Source of the DNA: Bacteroidota bacterium
Lineage (GTDB): Bacteria > Bacteroidota > Bacteroidia > AKYH767-A > OLB10
Length of the DNA: 64,000 nucleotides
Direction of reading: 5' to 3'
NCBI GenBank assembly: GCA_016721435.1
Contig: JADKIC010000025.1
Span: forward strand, 1 to 64,000
The translations under genes were made by a program, and so were the position numbers. Under the pieces are notes generated by a model, which saw nothing but the letters and a program-made list of their open reading frames with translations, was not told the origin of the DNA and made no database searches. This document shows, one piece after another, positions 47,811 to 60,216 of the stretch (position 1 is its first letter; every line of letters starts with the position of its first letter).

Positions 47811-49328
47811 TAGTTTTTGACGAAACACTTTCCGAATCCGTAATTAAATTCACAAGATAAACCCCATTCGCCACCCCATTCATCGGTATCTCTCCCGTCA
47901 CATACCCTCCACTTATCACCTCCACCTTTTTCTCAACCACCAACCTCCCTTCCATATCAAACAATCTTAAACTCCCCGTTCTTCCTTTTAGTTTGGAGGC
48001 GTTGATATGAATCATATTCCACTCACTATTATACCAGGCTTGAAAAACACCTGCTGCTGCGGTTCATTATCATCCACCCCAACACTCAGCGTATCACAAG
48101 GCGACCCCACCCATGCGCCGAGCTCGTAATCGGGATTGTTGGGTAGGCCTAAATAACTTCTACCCATACCCAAGTTAAAACTGAAAGGTTGAAAATCACA
48201 AGCATTTCCCAATGAATCTGGGTAGTTGATAACGCTGAGGTTGTTGTTGATGGTGGTGTAAGCGGTGATAGTATCAGGATAGGGCCAAGAGTAATTGGGA
48301 TCAAATGATGATAAATAAATTTTACCATCCGGTGCAAGCCTTAGGTCACCCAGAGCTGTAAAATTTGCCGGAAAGGAATCCACTATATATTTACTCAAAG
48401 AAATATTAGATGATGTTAAATCATATTGATATAAATAATAAGAAACTGTAGGTGAATAGAAATTCACAACATATAGTTTTGAATTATCGACAGAAAATGA
48501 ACCACTAAAATTGAAACTTGGGGCAGGGAGAGATAGGGGCTCTTGTTCAATTGGTACTGTACTTAAGATGGCACCGGTACACCTGTCAAAATCATACAAT
48601 TCAACTAATCCTCGCCCACTGATATTTGCAAATTTTGTTCCGTCACTTGAAAAAACAAGTTGTCCTATATTCGTTGTATGAGTACCTCCTATATTTTGAA
48701 TTGAAGCTAAAGTGGTCCCCGCAGGTGATATCAGAAAAATTCTGAATTCATTGGTAGGAGTTTGTGCATTAGGTGCAACCCATCGCTGAGTAATTAACCA
48801 CCAATCACGACCATTACCATGCCTTACAGCCATTAATGCATCAAATGCAGGAAGAGTATTAAGTATTACATTTTTCTGTATAACCACGCCCGAATCATTA
48901 TTGGCTTTGTAATTAATATTTGAGTAAAAAAATCCGTAAGGGTCATCAGTCACCCCAGCCGTAAACAAATAGATGTTCGAATCATTCCCCGGATCAGGAA
49001 CAAATAAACTGGCATGGTACCATACACCTCCTTTAACTCTGATTGAATCACCTATCCGATTTCCATATTTGTTCCAAATAAAACAATCCGTTGCTGCATT
49101 GTTATCATATAAACCAGCATATAATAAAAGCCCGCTACTATCGCCAATACACGAACTACCGTTTCTAAAATGATATGCAGCGCTTCCAATTATTGGATTG
49201 ACAGGATTAGTCCAATTGATAAAAACGCTATCACCAAATACCCAGTAATTGTTAGTGAATTGACAATAAACAATTTTTGGGCTCAACAAAGCAACCCCCA
49301 AAAGAAATGTAATCAGTTTTATTCTCAT
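47800..49328 (-). CDS. T9SS cargo protein with WD40/propeller-like repeats
   Basis: Signal peptide ending VYCQ, then repeated blocks such as GQLVFSSDGTKFANIS, SFSVDNSKLYVVNF and DLRLAPDGKIYLSSF, as in WD40-like propellers. One slip near 48015 separates the C-terminal T9SS sorting domain (IHINASKLKGRTGSLRLFDMEGRLV). Restored length about 508 aa. Its ATG overlaps the stop of the giant T9SS gene by 4 bp, so the two proteins are probably made and exported together. Confidence 0.85.
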
Positions 49329-52300
49329 TTGTTGATTATAAGTTTCTCATTAAACATTTCACCTTCGTGCCTAACCTGAATCAGGTAAATTCCAGGTATA
49401 AGTTTCAAAACAGAAATCTCATTGACATTTTGTTGCTCAAGTAATATTCTTCCAGAAATGTCAATAATCTGAACCAATTCAATTTTAACATTCTCTTTAA
49501 TTTGAATATACACTATGTTGTTTGCAGGATTCGGGTAAATTTTTAATTGCGCACTGCTATACTGTTTCCCTTTCATGATGCGATAGTTCCCTTGCAGCTT
49601 ATCGTCCACTTCCAATCGCAAAATATTCCTGGCAGTAAATACCGCTTTTCCGCCTGTTAAGGGATGCTGATAAGCAATGGCATATAATTCATCTGCTTCG
49701 ACGTCTGTTAAACTTGTATCTCCTTGCAATGTCCATTTAATATATAATTGATAAACCCGTTTAAAGTTATACTCAATCGTATTTGTGTCTGTAAAATTGG
49801 CCAATAGCGAATTAGCAGCTACAAAAGCTCTAGAACTTAACAAGGTTTCAACTGAATCAATTTTATTCAGATTGCTCTCAACATTTGAATTGTAAAAGCT
49901 AGCAAAGGACGAATCACTGGAATCATCAAAATTCAGTAATGCGGGATATTTCTTTAGTAATTTATACACCATCAAACGATTCGCATATCTGATTTCATTG
50001 TGAATGTCTTCCGGATAGCGATTGGTATCTGCCACTACTCCTCCAAAATTATCATTTCTTGTTCTAAGATTGATAGGGACATCCGGATCCTCTTCAAAGG
50101 GATCACTGGGTATGGGACATTCACTGTAGTAGGTGGTTGCGCCTGCTAAATGAAAAGGGAGGATAGTATTGATCGGAATTACCGAATTATTCGGAAAATC
50201 CGGATCAGTTGTGATGTTGGTTGGGGTAAACCATATCAAGCCTGCACCACTATAATTACCTGTAATTCTCTGGTTGGTAATGCATCCCGAACAAATCCAG
50301 TTATTCCCCATTACATTTCCATTTATAGGGTTGCTTGCGCTCTGTGTACCTACTTTTGCGCCAATATCTCCTAAGTTAAAATGGATTCCTTTTTCAAACT
50401 GATTAAATTCGTTATCGTACAATGAATTTATGACGGAGTTTCCGGTTACCTGCATGCCGTAACCAAAGTTGGTTAAAGTGTTGTTTTCTATACAGGAATG
50501 GGGCGATTGGTTTAAGTCGATGCCAATCAGTCTTTCCGGTGTTCCAGAGGAGAAACTGACAGTATTTTTAATTAAAAGATGGTCGAAAATTTTTAATTCC
50601 TCACATCCTTCCGCCAAAATACCTTTGTGGGGGTCAGTTGGTACTGTTGAATGTTTGAAGTAAATATCATTATTTATAACTCTAAGCTTGTTCACATTGG
50701 ATAAGCGAATGCCCATTCGGGGCTGATTGGTTCCATTGGAAGTTCCGATTCTGTTATCACTGATTTCAGAATTTAGCAAAGTAGCATTAATTGGATTATT
50801 TATGTTAATGGCAATCCCTTCAAATGCTGTTGCACCGGAAGGGAAAACGCTATTCCAGAATTTGTTATTATTAAGATAAATGCGCCCCGAAATATCACCA
50901 ATATCAATAGCATGGGTATAGTCATAGAAATAATTCTGGTTCTGAATAAGAATTTCTTTACTTCCGGCTTCTATAATACTAATGCAGATATCAGTTAGCC
51001 TGTCATTAAACACTGATGCGTCTCCAAACGTATTTCCCTTTATGGCAACACTTGATTCACCTTTAATCATAACTCCATTGGTGCTATTTTTAAAAATATT
51101 TTGACCACCGGTATTGAATCCATTCCCTATTTTAATTTCTCGATCAGAGAAATCAAAATCTGAAGTAGCAAAGACACATGCACCAGGTTCAGTTGAATTA
51201 GTGATGTCACCATTCTGGCTGAAGATGTTATTCAACAACGTGAAAGAGGAATTTTCGGATTTCAGGCCTGCAATGAATTCCTAAATTCATTTTCACTGCC
51301 GGAAACATCTTTGCCAATGGTGATGTTTTTAACATTTACTAACTGAATGGCCGCGAATTTTGTTGACCTGAATATGGGGATAAAAGACCGCTTGCCTTAA
51401 ATTCATTATTGATAAATACATCCGTTGGAATTGCGCCAAAGTAATTGGTCAATAGTACATCAGAATTGTTATTTTCAAAAATATTCCCTGTAAAACTAAA
51501 TGGCACATCATTTTTAAGATCAAATGCCTGAACAGCATCTTTTATATTGGAGTTTGTGATTTCCACCGGAAGATGATCTTTGGGGCCTAAACCAAGGGTG
51601 TAAATGCCCTTCCACATAAAGGTGCTGCAAGCCTGAAGGGTACAATTTTCCATTTTCAATTGTCCATATTCGATGTTGATACCGGCATTTTCAGCAAATT
51701 TAATGTTACAGTTTTTCAGAATCAAGCCCAATCCATCGATGTCAGGATTGGTATTTGAAGGATTGTCGAAATAATCGTCCTGTATTCTTAATTCGCCATT
51801 AACATAAATTATTTTTGAAGGTACTAAAGCACCATCTATTTCCACGCTTGCCCTTATTAATGATAATGGGTTCGTAATAAGATTTCCATCCTTATCAAAA
51901 TACTTTATTGAATATCCAGCCGTACTGCATGCAGCAGCGAACGCTTCGGTTGTGATATAATACGCGTTACTAATGCTGTTGGAAAAATTGTGAATGGATG
52001 GTTCCGCTACTGCATCTCCTGTGGCACCGGAGCAACAATTTATCATTTTAATGTCTATTACATCTGAGATAGAACATGAACCTTCGGTTATTGTAAGGGT
52101 AACTGTAATATTTGTGGGGGAAAGGGTGGTTGAAGTTCCAGAAGGTGAAGGTGTTCCAGCTGACCATTGATAGGAGGGTACGGTAGCTGTATTCGGATCC
52201 TTATATGTGCTTTCAAGTGTAATTGGAGTGGTTGTTCCTGAACAAAACTGAATATCACTACCAAGATCAAATTCATTTACGGGTACAGTGACAGTAACAC

Positions 52301-55300
52301 TTTGAGATGCCCAGCAATGTCCGTCAGTCACATAAGCGGTATAAATAGTTGTTCGTTCAGGTTTAACCCATATTTTATTGCACTTTGGTAAAATACTACA
52401 ACTGCCACTCTCGGAAACCAGCCCTGAATCAGGCGCCCATAAATAAGAATAATCCAGACTGTTTGAGCCACCTGTCCCGGCCAAAAAACTTGCCTCCAGT
52501 GCAATGGAAGCACTACCCGGGCAATAGGATGCGGGTCCACTGATTGTAAATGCGGAAATATTAGGATATACTTCCAATTGAAGCGTGCTACAGCTACTAC
52601 AAGGTGTGATTGTAATTGTTCCGGTTGTAGTAGGACTTACACTGTATATATAGCGATCGTTTATCTGCTCAATTTGTGTCAAAGTTGCATTTGTTGCAGT
52701 AGGAGTAAAACTACTGGTGCTTTCTATAGTTAGAATTGCATTCGTTCCTTCACAAATCTCATCGTCACTCAACCGTGCGGTAACAGTTGCGTTTGTGGTA
52801 AGAGGCTTCAAGACCACGATTGAGTAGGACGGAATAAATAGCAAATGCACGGGACCAATCAGTTTCCAGGGATTATCAGTAAAATATAAATTTTGTGTTG
52901 AATTAGGCTGTGGAATTGTATTTACAGCATCCTGTGTTATTACATTACTATTGCTATATGCCGAAATCCTTTTCGCATTAAATAGCGATGCGTTAACCGA
53001 AGAATAAATGTTGGATAGATTCAGGTAATACCCGGTTGTTCCGGTATTTACAATAATCGAATTGTCATTTCCGTACGCATCTTCAAACTTCCATCCATAA
53101 AGTTCATCATAATCACTCCACCCGAGTTTATTGGCTCCATTGAAAAGAATAGGTGTGGCAGAGACTGAACCTCTCGTAATATATGCTACTGCGTCCAGGG
53201 CAGTACCCAAAGCCGATTTTTCGATAGGTAAAGTAGGGATACTTCCCGCTAGATTGGGGTTTAATATAAACGGAAATCCATGGCATTTGATAAATCGAAA
53301 TGCATCATCGTTTTCAAAGATATTACCATATTTTGCTCCAGATAGCATGGTGTGTGAAATGACTTTTGTAACATCTCGACTCTCTATGTATTTTAAGGTC
53401 ATAATGGTATTTAACAACCCATGAGCCCAAGTTCCAGTTCTAATATCCAAATCATCATCCAGGTTGTATTCTGTAAACCAAACTTCTTTATCAAAACTAT
53501 CCCGTATGTTATGAATCCGGATTTTCAATAACTCATCGTGTTGTAATTCGTATGCGTTATCGAATGCGGTGAGTAAAAAGAATTCAAGATCGGCATTTGC
53601 CAATGAGCCCACACAGGAGTTGCCATTGGTATTTACTCTAATATAATTATGGAGCGTTATAGCATCAACACTGCTTACACCTTTTAATCTGTTTAACACC
53701 TGGTCAAGCCATAATCTTTGCCGGCCTGAGTTACCTTCAGAGGCAGTTGCTCCGACTATTGCAACTTTAGTATTTTCGAACGCTGCAAGTTGTTTTATAT
53801 CCTCTGCCCATTCTATTGCCTTGTCCATGTAACTGTCTACATTGGGAAACACCTCAAAATATTGATCGTTACTTAAATAAAACTCATTGCCCAGTTCAAT
53901 ATATTTTACAGGTAGATTCACCTCGTTCATTCGATAAAGCGAAGCAAGTTCATAATAAAATCTTGAGGATAATAAATTAAAAGCAATGATAGGTCTGGCT
54001 CCGATTCTTGATAAATTATCGCTAATAAACTGAAATTCATTCCCGGTCCTGTTCATGGGAAGCCTATAGGCATTTTGTCGGTATTTCCAGCCATTTGGAA
54101 GGTCATTTTCGTAAATCGGATAACCTGTTCTCCAATCGGAATAATTGCTAAATGTTCCAGCCGGAATGCGCATCAAAGTGATGTATTTATCCAAAAGGTA
54201 CTTTTTCTGATTAGCGGAATTGCCATCGTGATCTCTGATCATTTCCCAACTCTGTAAGTTGACACCGTCAGCATCTGATTTAATTGTATTGTTGCCATTA
54301 TACCCAAAAAAGTCTTCCGGCATTGTTCTGGTTTTGGAGTTATCTAATGTTGGTGTAAGTGTTACCATGGCTGCTACACTGGCCAGAGTAAAATAGGAGA
54401 ATTCTGCTACAGTACGCAGATTGGTAATAGAGCCGATGAATGCATTGCCGGTAGAACTACTTCTTCCCAAATCTTTCCAGATACTTCCATTCCAATTGGC
54501 AATGATCAAGCCGGCAGTATCCAGAACCCCACAGCCCAGACTATCCCAATATAATGTAACGGAAACAGCAGCGGATCCGGATATTCGCTCGATTTTCCAG
54601 TATTGACATTGTGAAAGACTGGTAATAGTTGAATCACTGTTTTCAGATAAATTAGAGTGTTGACCGATGTACTGACACTGAAAGGCATCAGAGGCTGTAC
54701 CTGGAGGTGAAATCCCCGCCGGATAATACTGCCCCTGATCCCCCACCGGAAAAACAAATGCCGTATTCCCGATTTTCTTCACCGTTCCATCCACAAAGCT
54801 GAGGTTACTTGCGCCGGTAGTGGTGGCGGTTGCTTTTAAAGTGAGCAGCGAGTCAGTGTAAAGGATTTCGCTTTCAAAAGTGATTGTCGAATCGATGAAA
54901 GCCTGTTGATTCAATTGAACTGATCCGGAAGTTTTACTTATTTCCAATTTGCAAAACTGATAGGGGCCGGTTCCGTCTAAGTTCTGGTTGTTTTCGCCCG
55001 ACAAAATGACTTTTCCGTTATTGGTCTTAAAAGAAATTTCGCTGCTGTTAATGGATACATCTCCTTCGAAACGGGTAGTGCCAGTATGGGCCATTTGTAT
55101 TTCATTGCTTTCCGGAACAAATTGCACATCGTTATAAAAATAATCTCCTGTAATGTTCGCAAAACGGAAAGCATTGCTGTTATCTTGATTGTCCAGTGTG
55201 ACACTACCGTAAAAAGCATTGCCGCCGTAGCAATAACTATTTGAGGATGTTCGTATTTTGGTAAAAGCGGCATCGCCCATAAAAACCGAATTTTTTAAGA

Positions 55301-56216
55301 GTATGGAAGGTGCGGTAAGTGTAACATCACCGGTAAAAGTACAGGAATCCATATTGATCACCAGCCCATCGTCTCCGATTAACTCATTCCCCACCTGTCC
55401 GCTTTGGTAAATGCCTTTAAGTGTGATAATTCCATAGTTCAGACCTACCTCGCCGGTTACCAAAGCCGCATCATCCAAAAATTGAACGGAATGGGTAGCA
55501 TTACCTAACGTCATTGATGAGCTTATACCCCTGCAGGACAGCGAGACTAGATCATGAAAAACAGAAGCGCTACCATAGGAGATTTCCAGTGGCTGTTTGT
55601 AAGTATTGATAAAATCCACCCGGCTGTTGAAGGTATCGGGCAAAGCCTGCCCCAGCCGGAGTATTCCGATAGTACTTCTGGTGATTACCACAGGTGCATT
55701 GAAAACGCAGCCACCATCCCCAAAACCATTAGAGGTTCCGTTGTGCTCAAAACTTCCTTCTCCATCAAACACTCCTCCACTTAGCTCTAAACGTGCGGTG
55801 ATGCAATCAATTGTACAATCGGTATGCGTTCCCTCAAAAGTGACGTAAGTACCTCTGAGTTTTAATGTTCCGTTATAAATTTTACCACCACTGAGCGTTG
55901 CTGCAATAGTAACCTCTAACTCATATCCCCCGATATTTATGGTTCTGCCGCTGATAGTTAATCTGTAAATAGTAGTGTTAGCCGCAATCAGTATCGTATC
56001 GCTCCCGCTCCCGATCGTGACCGTATCATTGGAGGAAGGCACTACACCGCCTGACCAGTTAGAAGCCGTCCCCCATTGGTTATTGGTGGTTCCGTTCCAG
56101 GTGTAGTTACCGGCGAATAATGAAGTAGAAAACATCAACAAAAGAACTATACTAACGAGAAATTGTAAAGTACCTTGGCACAAGGTCTTTTTTAAGTAGG
56201 TGAAGAAATGATTCAT
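49325..56216 (-). CDS. Giant T9SS surface protein with glycoside-hydrolase-like barrel, PKD-like and beta-helix regions
   Basis: About 2,290 aa. Signal peptide to about residue 36 (ending LFAG); an N-terminal adhesin-like strand region beginning with WNGTTNNQWGTASNWSGG, to about 610. Residues about 650-1130 form a (beta/alpha)8-type region with the acid/base pattern IELGNEFYL and a nucleophile-like VWFTEYNLDD, as in clan A hydrolases. Three cysteine-containing Ig/PKD-like modules follow (1150-1430), then right-handed beta-helix repeats with many Asn, and a T9SS sorting domain (LKIYPNPANNIVYIQI). One or more slips between 51238 and 51339 divide it. The substrate is probably a polysaccharide; the enzyme family is not fixed. 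Confidence 0.8.
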
Positions 56217-56363
56217 GGGTTAAATTTTTTGATGGGTGATATCAATTATGTACTGGAATATACAATTATAAACTAATGATGATCATCAACTGACGACCTC
56301 TATTTAGAGCCGTACAAATAATCAAATTTAATAACCCATCTCACGTCATGGGAAAGCATTAAC

Positions 56364-56765
56364 TCAATTCCTCACAAAAGCAAACTCATCTCCCCATCCC
56401 CCATCATTCCTTTGCAAACGCACACGTCCAAACTGAAGATCGCTCACAGGATAAGAGCCAATCGAAAGAATCAATTTAAAGCCTTCTCTCAACCATACAT
56501 ATCCAGCAGGCAATGATCCGGTAACGTCATAACTAAATGTATAATTAGCCAAATCGTGGCCGCCATCTGTGCTTCCTAACTTTACTTCTATGGCTGCAAT
56601 AGTATTGGTATCAGGTAAAGTGATATGCATAACACCCTTTACATTATTACCGGTGTCAGGTGAAATCAGCACATAAGCATCAGAAGGTGTTTGTCCCTGT
56701 AAAAGGAGTGTCGTTGCCGAGAGAAAGACTGTTAAAAGACCATGGTGAAAGTGTGGAGTTTTCAT
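56364..56765 (-). CDS. Small secreted protein of unknown function
   Basis: 133 aa. Signal peptide ending LLLQGQ, then a beta-rich domain (GVMHITLPDTNTIAAIEVKLGS, FKLILSIGSYPVSDLQFGRVRLQ). It ends FAFVRN without a T9SS domain. The fold suggests an Ig-like or cohesin-like sandwich. It lies upstream of the giant T9SS gene on the same strand with a 148-bp gap and may act with it; I recognise no family. Confidence 0.6.
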   Translation of the reverse strand: MKTPHFHHGLLTVFLSATTLLLQGQTPSDAYVLISPDTGNNVKGVMHITLPDTNTIAAIEVKLGSTDGGHDLANYTFSYDVTGSLPAGYVWLREGFKLILSIGSYPVSDLQFGRVRLQRNDGGWGDEFAFVRN

Positions 56766-57193
56766 GGGTAGTAAAGTTTAAGTTGAATCAAAAGTAATAT
56801 TAAATTCCAAACAACAAAATATTTTTAATGTTAAGTTTTTCAAAACATATGGGAAACTATAAAATTGTTTATAACTTCCTGGTTTCGGGTTCTCCATTTA
56901 AACTAAATAGAAGCCTCGGCGCAGGCAGGTTTAGGATTTGAGTGTTTTGGGTGCACATTGACCTTCTTGCTTTAAGAAAAGTCCTCCGTGATTCGTGTCC
57001 TGCGTGCCCTTTAGTGCCTGCCGACCGAAGCTTACTCCGTCGCTAAAGCTTTGGAGCATATATACGCCGTCGCTAAAGCTTTGGCGCACACAGTTAGCGT
57101 AGGTGGGGTTAAAAAGGAGAATTCCTTTATAGACGACGAATTCAATTCAACTGAAATTTCAAATATTATTGTGGAACAGTATTTCGATCAATA
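56766..57193. other. Intergenic region built largely of dispersed repeats
   Basis: 428 bp. 56970-57160 is a family B repeat with a 90-bp family C insert. 56895-56940 faintly resembles part of family A in reverse. No gene seen. Confidence 0.6.
57017..57106. repeat. Dispersed repeat family C, copy 1, nested in family B
   Basis: About 90 bp, nearly identical to 60045-60132. It contains an internal direct repeat of CCGTCGCTAAAGCTTTGG and starts CCTGCCGACCGAAGC. The flanking family B halves join smoothly in the copy at 47710-47810, so this segment was inserted into an existing repeat. Confidence 0.7.
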
Positions 57194-58039
57194 CTATTTC
57201 ATTTTACTATAATAATTCATCAAATCATCAATAGGCTGTTTAATAATTTTCCCGACAGTAAACCCTTTTTCTTTTGCAATTTCATGGAGCTCTTTACTGA
57301 AAACATAGGCTACTGATCCGACGAAATGAACTTTTGTTTTTTTGTAGTCAGGGTAATCGCAGATATAGAGATCGGCAAAGTCACGCATGCCCTGAAGAAT
57401 CAAATTCTTTATAAATGGATCTTCGTAATGCTTCGAGAGAAACCGGGTGAAGGAAGCCAACCATACATTGGGATTGGGTTCTTTGTAGACTTTATCGATG
57501 ATACTATTTTTATCGAGGCCATATGTTTGTTTGAAATCGTCGGCTAAAGGTTGAGGGAGACGACCGTATAAATACCAGGTCAGTAATTTTTTTCCGAAGT
57601 AAGAACCACTGCCTTCATCACCGAGGACATAGCCTAAACCATAATTTTTTTCGTGTACATTTTTTCCATCAAACCAGCAGGAATTACTGCCGGTACCAAT
57701 GATGCAGGCGATGCCCGGCACATTCCCGCAAGTTGCTAATGCTGAAGCCAGCAGATCATGTTCAACAAGTACATCTGCTCCAGTAAAAAATCGTCGAAGT
57801 CCGGCGGCGATGATCTCATTTCTGGCAGCACTGGAACATCCCGCGCCAAAAAATTTAACAGCTGTAATGCTCTCCCTGATGTTGAGCATTTCCGGCTCTT
57901 CCATCAACGTCTGATATACAAAATCAGTAGAATGAAAAAACGGATTAAAGCCCATCGTATGATAAGGTCCTTTCACTGTCTGACCATCGTACAATAGCCA
58001 ATCCGCCTTGGTTGATCCGGAATCTGCAACGAGCAACAT
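57194..58039 (-). CDS. BadF/BadG-type ATPase, N-acetylglucosamine kinase-like
   Basis: 281 aa of the actin-like ATPase fold. Phosphate-1 motif VADSGSTKADW, connect region GAGCSS, phosphate-2 IACIIGTGSNSCWFDG, and the adenosine motif GSVAYVF. The sequence GYVLGDEGSGSYFGKKL is typical of eukaryote-like GlcNAc kinases and of BadF-type proteins in Bacteroidota. It probably phosphorylates amino sugars released during cell-wall recycling. It is divergent from the permease. Confidence 0.85.
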   Translation of the reverse strand: MLLVADSGSTKADWLLYDGQTVKGPYHTMGFNPFFHSTDFVYQTLMEEPEMLNIRESITAVKFFGAGCSSAARNEIIAAGLRRFFTGADVLVEHDLLASALATCGNVPGIACIIGTGSNSCWFDGKNVHEKNYGLGYVLGDEGSGSYFGKKLLTWYLYGRLPQPLADDFKQTYGLDKNSIIDKVYKEPNPNVWLASFTRFLSKHYEDPFIKNLILQGMRDFADLYICDYPDYKKTKVHFVGSVAYVFSKELHEIAKEKGFTVGKIIKQPIDDLMNYYSKMK

Positions 58040-58179
58040 AAATATATATTTTCAGGTTAACAGCACAAGGATAGTGTTTAAAATAAAAAGATCAAAATAA
58101 GGAAGGAATGTTTTGTCCCATTCCTGTTGAACCATTTAGTTCCTACCTCGCATCAACTAGAAATAATTATCTTCGATAC

Positions 58180-59526
58180 ATGAAGTTGATTCAACAAGCG
58201 GGACTGGAACGAAGGCTGGGACTCTTCCATAGCACGGTTATCAATATGATCGATATGGTTGGAATCGGTCCCTTTGTGGTTTTGCCTCTGGTGATATCTT
58301 ATATCGGAGGTCCCCAATTTCTATTGGCCTGGATAGCGGGCGCGTTGCTTTCCTTCATTGATGCCATGATCTGGTCGGAATTAGGGGCGGCTTATCCGGA
58401 GGCGGGAGGAAGTTTTAATTTTTTAAGAAAAGCCTATGGAGAAAAAAAGTGGGGACGATTGTTCTCCTTCCTCTATACCTGGCAAACGCTCATTCAGGCA
58501 CCGTTGGTGGTAGCGAGTGGATCAATAGGATTTGCACAATATGCGGGCTATCTTATGCCCCTGGATGAGGTCAGCCGGAGAATTGTGTCAGGTCTGGTAG
58601 TCGTTTCTCTAACGGCATTGCTTTACCGAAAAATAGAAACCATTGGTAAAATCAGCACCTTACTTTGGCTGGGAGTAATTGGCACCTTAGGATGGATCAT
58701 CTGGGGAGGTTTTACGAGCGGGAACATGAGTACTCCCATTCGGGAAATGGTTGCTGATGCTGATATTTCCTTGCTCTTCAGTGCTGGCTTTGGTGCGGCC
58801 ATGGTAAAAACGATTTACTCTTATCTTGGCTATTACAATGTATGTCATCTGGGAAGTGAGATTAAAAATCCGGGAAAGAACATTCCAAGGAGTATGTTTT
58901 TATCCGTCTTCGGAATTACCGTACTTTATTTCTTATTGAATGTAAGTGTTACGGCTGTGATTCCCTGGAACGAGGCGCAACATTCTGAATTCATCGTCAG
59001 CACCTTTATTGAAAAAGTATATGGTCCTTCGGCTGCCATGTGGGCGACTATTATGGTATTATGGGTGGCCTTTGCCAGTCTCTTTGCTGTGATGCTTGGC
59101 TATTCACGCGTGCCCTATGCAGCAGCCAAAGAGGGAGAATTTTTCAAAGCTTTTTCCAGCGTCCATCCTACCCGACACTTCCCCCATATCTCCTTACTGG
59201 CACTTGGTTCAACAGCATTTATTTTCAGTATGCTTTTTAAACTCTCCGAAGTCATCACTGCCATACTGGCCATGCGCATCTTGATTCAATTTTCCGGACA
59301 AGCTATCGGTGTCGTGTTATTGAGAAGAAGGAACGGAACTGCGCATCTCCCTTATAAAATGCCATTCTATCCGTTACCGGTAATTCTGGCAACGGCGCTA
59401 TGGCTGTGGATATTTTATTCTACGGGTCCCTCCTTCATGCTGGCGGGCCTCATTGTTATCTTCAGCGGTACGATAGCCTTTCTACTAAAGGCGAAAAACG
59501 AACGACACTGGCCGTTTGAAAAATGA
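58180..59526 (+). CDS. APC-superfamily amino acid permease
   Basis: 448 aa from ATG at 58180; a longer frame from 58108 adds 24 unlikely residues. Twelve hydrophobic spans. The first has the family motif MVGIGPFVVLPLVISYIGGP, and AAYPEAGGSFNFLRKAYGEK follows span 2. Substrate not predictable, but amino acids or polyamines are usual. The last 12 codons are repeated downstream at 60215-60250 as part of a duplicated junction. Confidence 0.88.
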   Translation: MKLIQQAGLERRLGLFHSTVINMIDMVGIGPFVVLPLVISYIGGPQFLLAWIAGALLSFIDAMIWSELGAAYPEAGGSFNFLRKAYGEKKWGRLFSFLYTWQTLIQAPLVVASGSIGFAQYAGYLMPLDEVSRRIVSGLVVVSLTALLYRKIETIGKISTLLWLGVIGTLGWIIWGGFTSGNMSTPIREMVADADISLLFSAGFGAAMVKTIYSYLGYYNVCHLGSEIKNPGKNIPRSMFLSVFGITVLYFLLNVSVTAVIPWNEAQHSEFIVSTFIEKVYGPSAAMWATIMVLWVAFASLFAVMLGYSRVPYAAAKEGEFFKAFSSVHPTRHFPHISLLALGSTAFIFSMLFKLSEVITAILAMRILIQFSGQAIGVVLLRRRNGTAHLPYKMPFYPLPVILATALWLWIFYSTGPSFMLAGLIVIFSGTIAFLLKAKNERHWPFEK

Positions 59527-59626
59527 CTTCTTGCTGTACTCTGTTTTTTTAAATTACTTGAGCGACTTTCGATGTGCATCCATCTCCATGTTGTAGGTGT
59601 TCTCCGTAATACTTTCACTATTTTTT
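59487..59626. repeat. 140-bp direct repeat, left copy
   Basis: About 85 percent identical to 60217-60355. It covers the end of the permease gene (coding here) and a tail of about 19 codons matching the end of the coiled-coil gene (non-coding remnant here, minus strand 59555-59620). Confidence 0.8.
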
Positions 59627-59635
59627 CTGACTAGT

Positions 59636-59935
59636 ACCTGCATTCACGGGGGAAATTATAAGTTAACTGAATTCAGTCGGTTAAGTTAATGGTTTTCTAC
59701 TTTAACCGCACTAAGAGGAGGTGTAATGGAAATTAGAGTGATTAAAACACCATCCAGTGCAGTAACGATTCCAAACCTAAACCTACCTATGCTGAAGCTC
59801 CGGCAGGCAGGCGCTGCGTTCGCGGCGGGTTCGCGGCGGTCGCTGCGTTTAAACAGGAGATTTAATTATCAGAATATTCTTTTATTCAAAACTAAGTTAA
59901 TTTATGGTCGAAAAGTAAATTCGAATCTCCAATAA
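59636..59935 (+). repeat. Dispersed repeat family A, copy 2
   Basis: Second copy of the repeat at 43579-43905, same orientation. It keeps the open frame of about 69 codons (59726-59935), whose centre IPNLNLPMLKLRQAGAAFAA is unchanged from copy 1. Confidence 0.75.
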
Positions 59936-60008
59936 AAAGCGATTCTATTCATCTTCAAAAGCTGCGTGATGTTTTCTGCCAAACCATCTGTACAACCTCC
60001 GTTCTTAA

Positions 60009-60138
60009 GTGCCTGCCGACCGAAACTCTAACACAAGTGGGCCTGCTGACCGAAGCTTACTCCGTCGCTAAAGCTTTGGAGCATATATACGCCGTCGCTA
60101 AAGCTTTGGCGCACACAGTTAGCACAGGTGGGGCTAAA
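60009..60138. repeat. Dispersed repeat family C, copy 2
   Basis: Contains the 90-bp unit of 57017-57106 (here 60045-60132) preceded by a partial extra copy of its start (60009-60040). Confidence 0.7.
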
Positions 60139-60216
60139 AGCCGTAAACAATATGTCCCTGTCAATCTAAATCTATTAATAAATTGAAATTGAAAAACCGC
60201 ACTAAAAGGTACGAGT

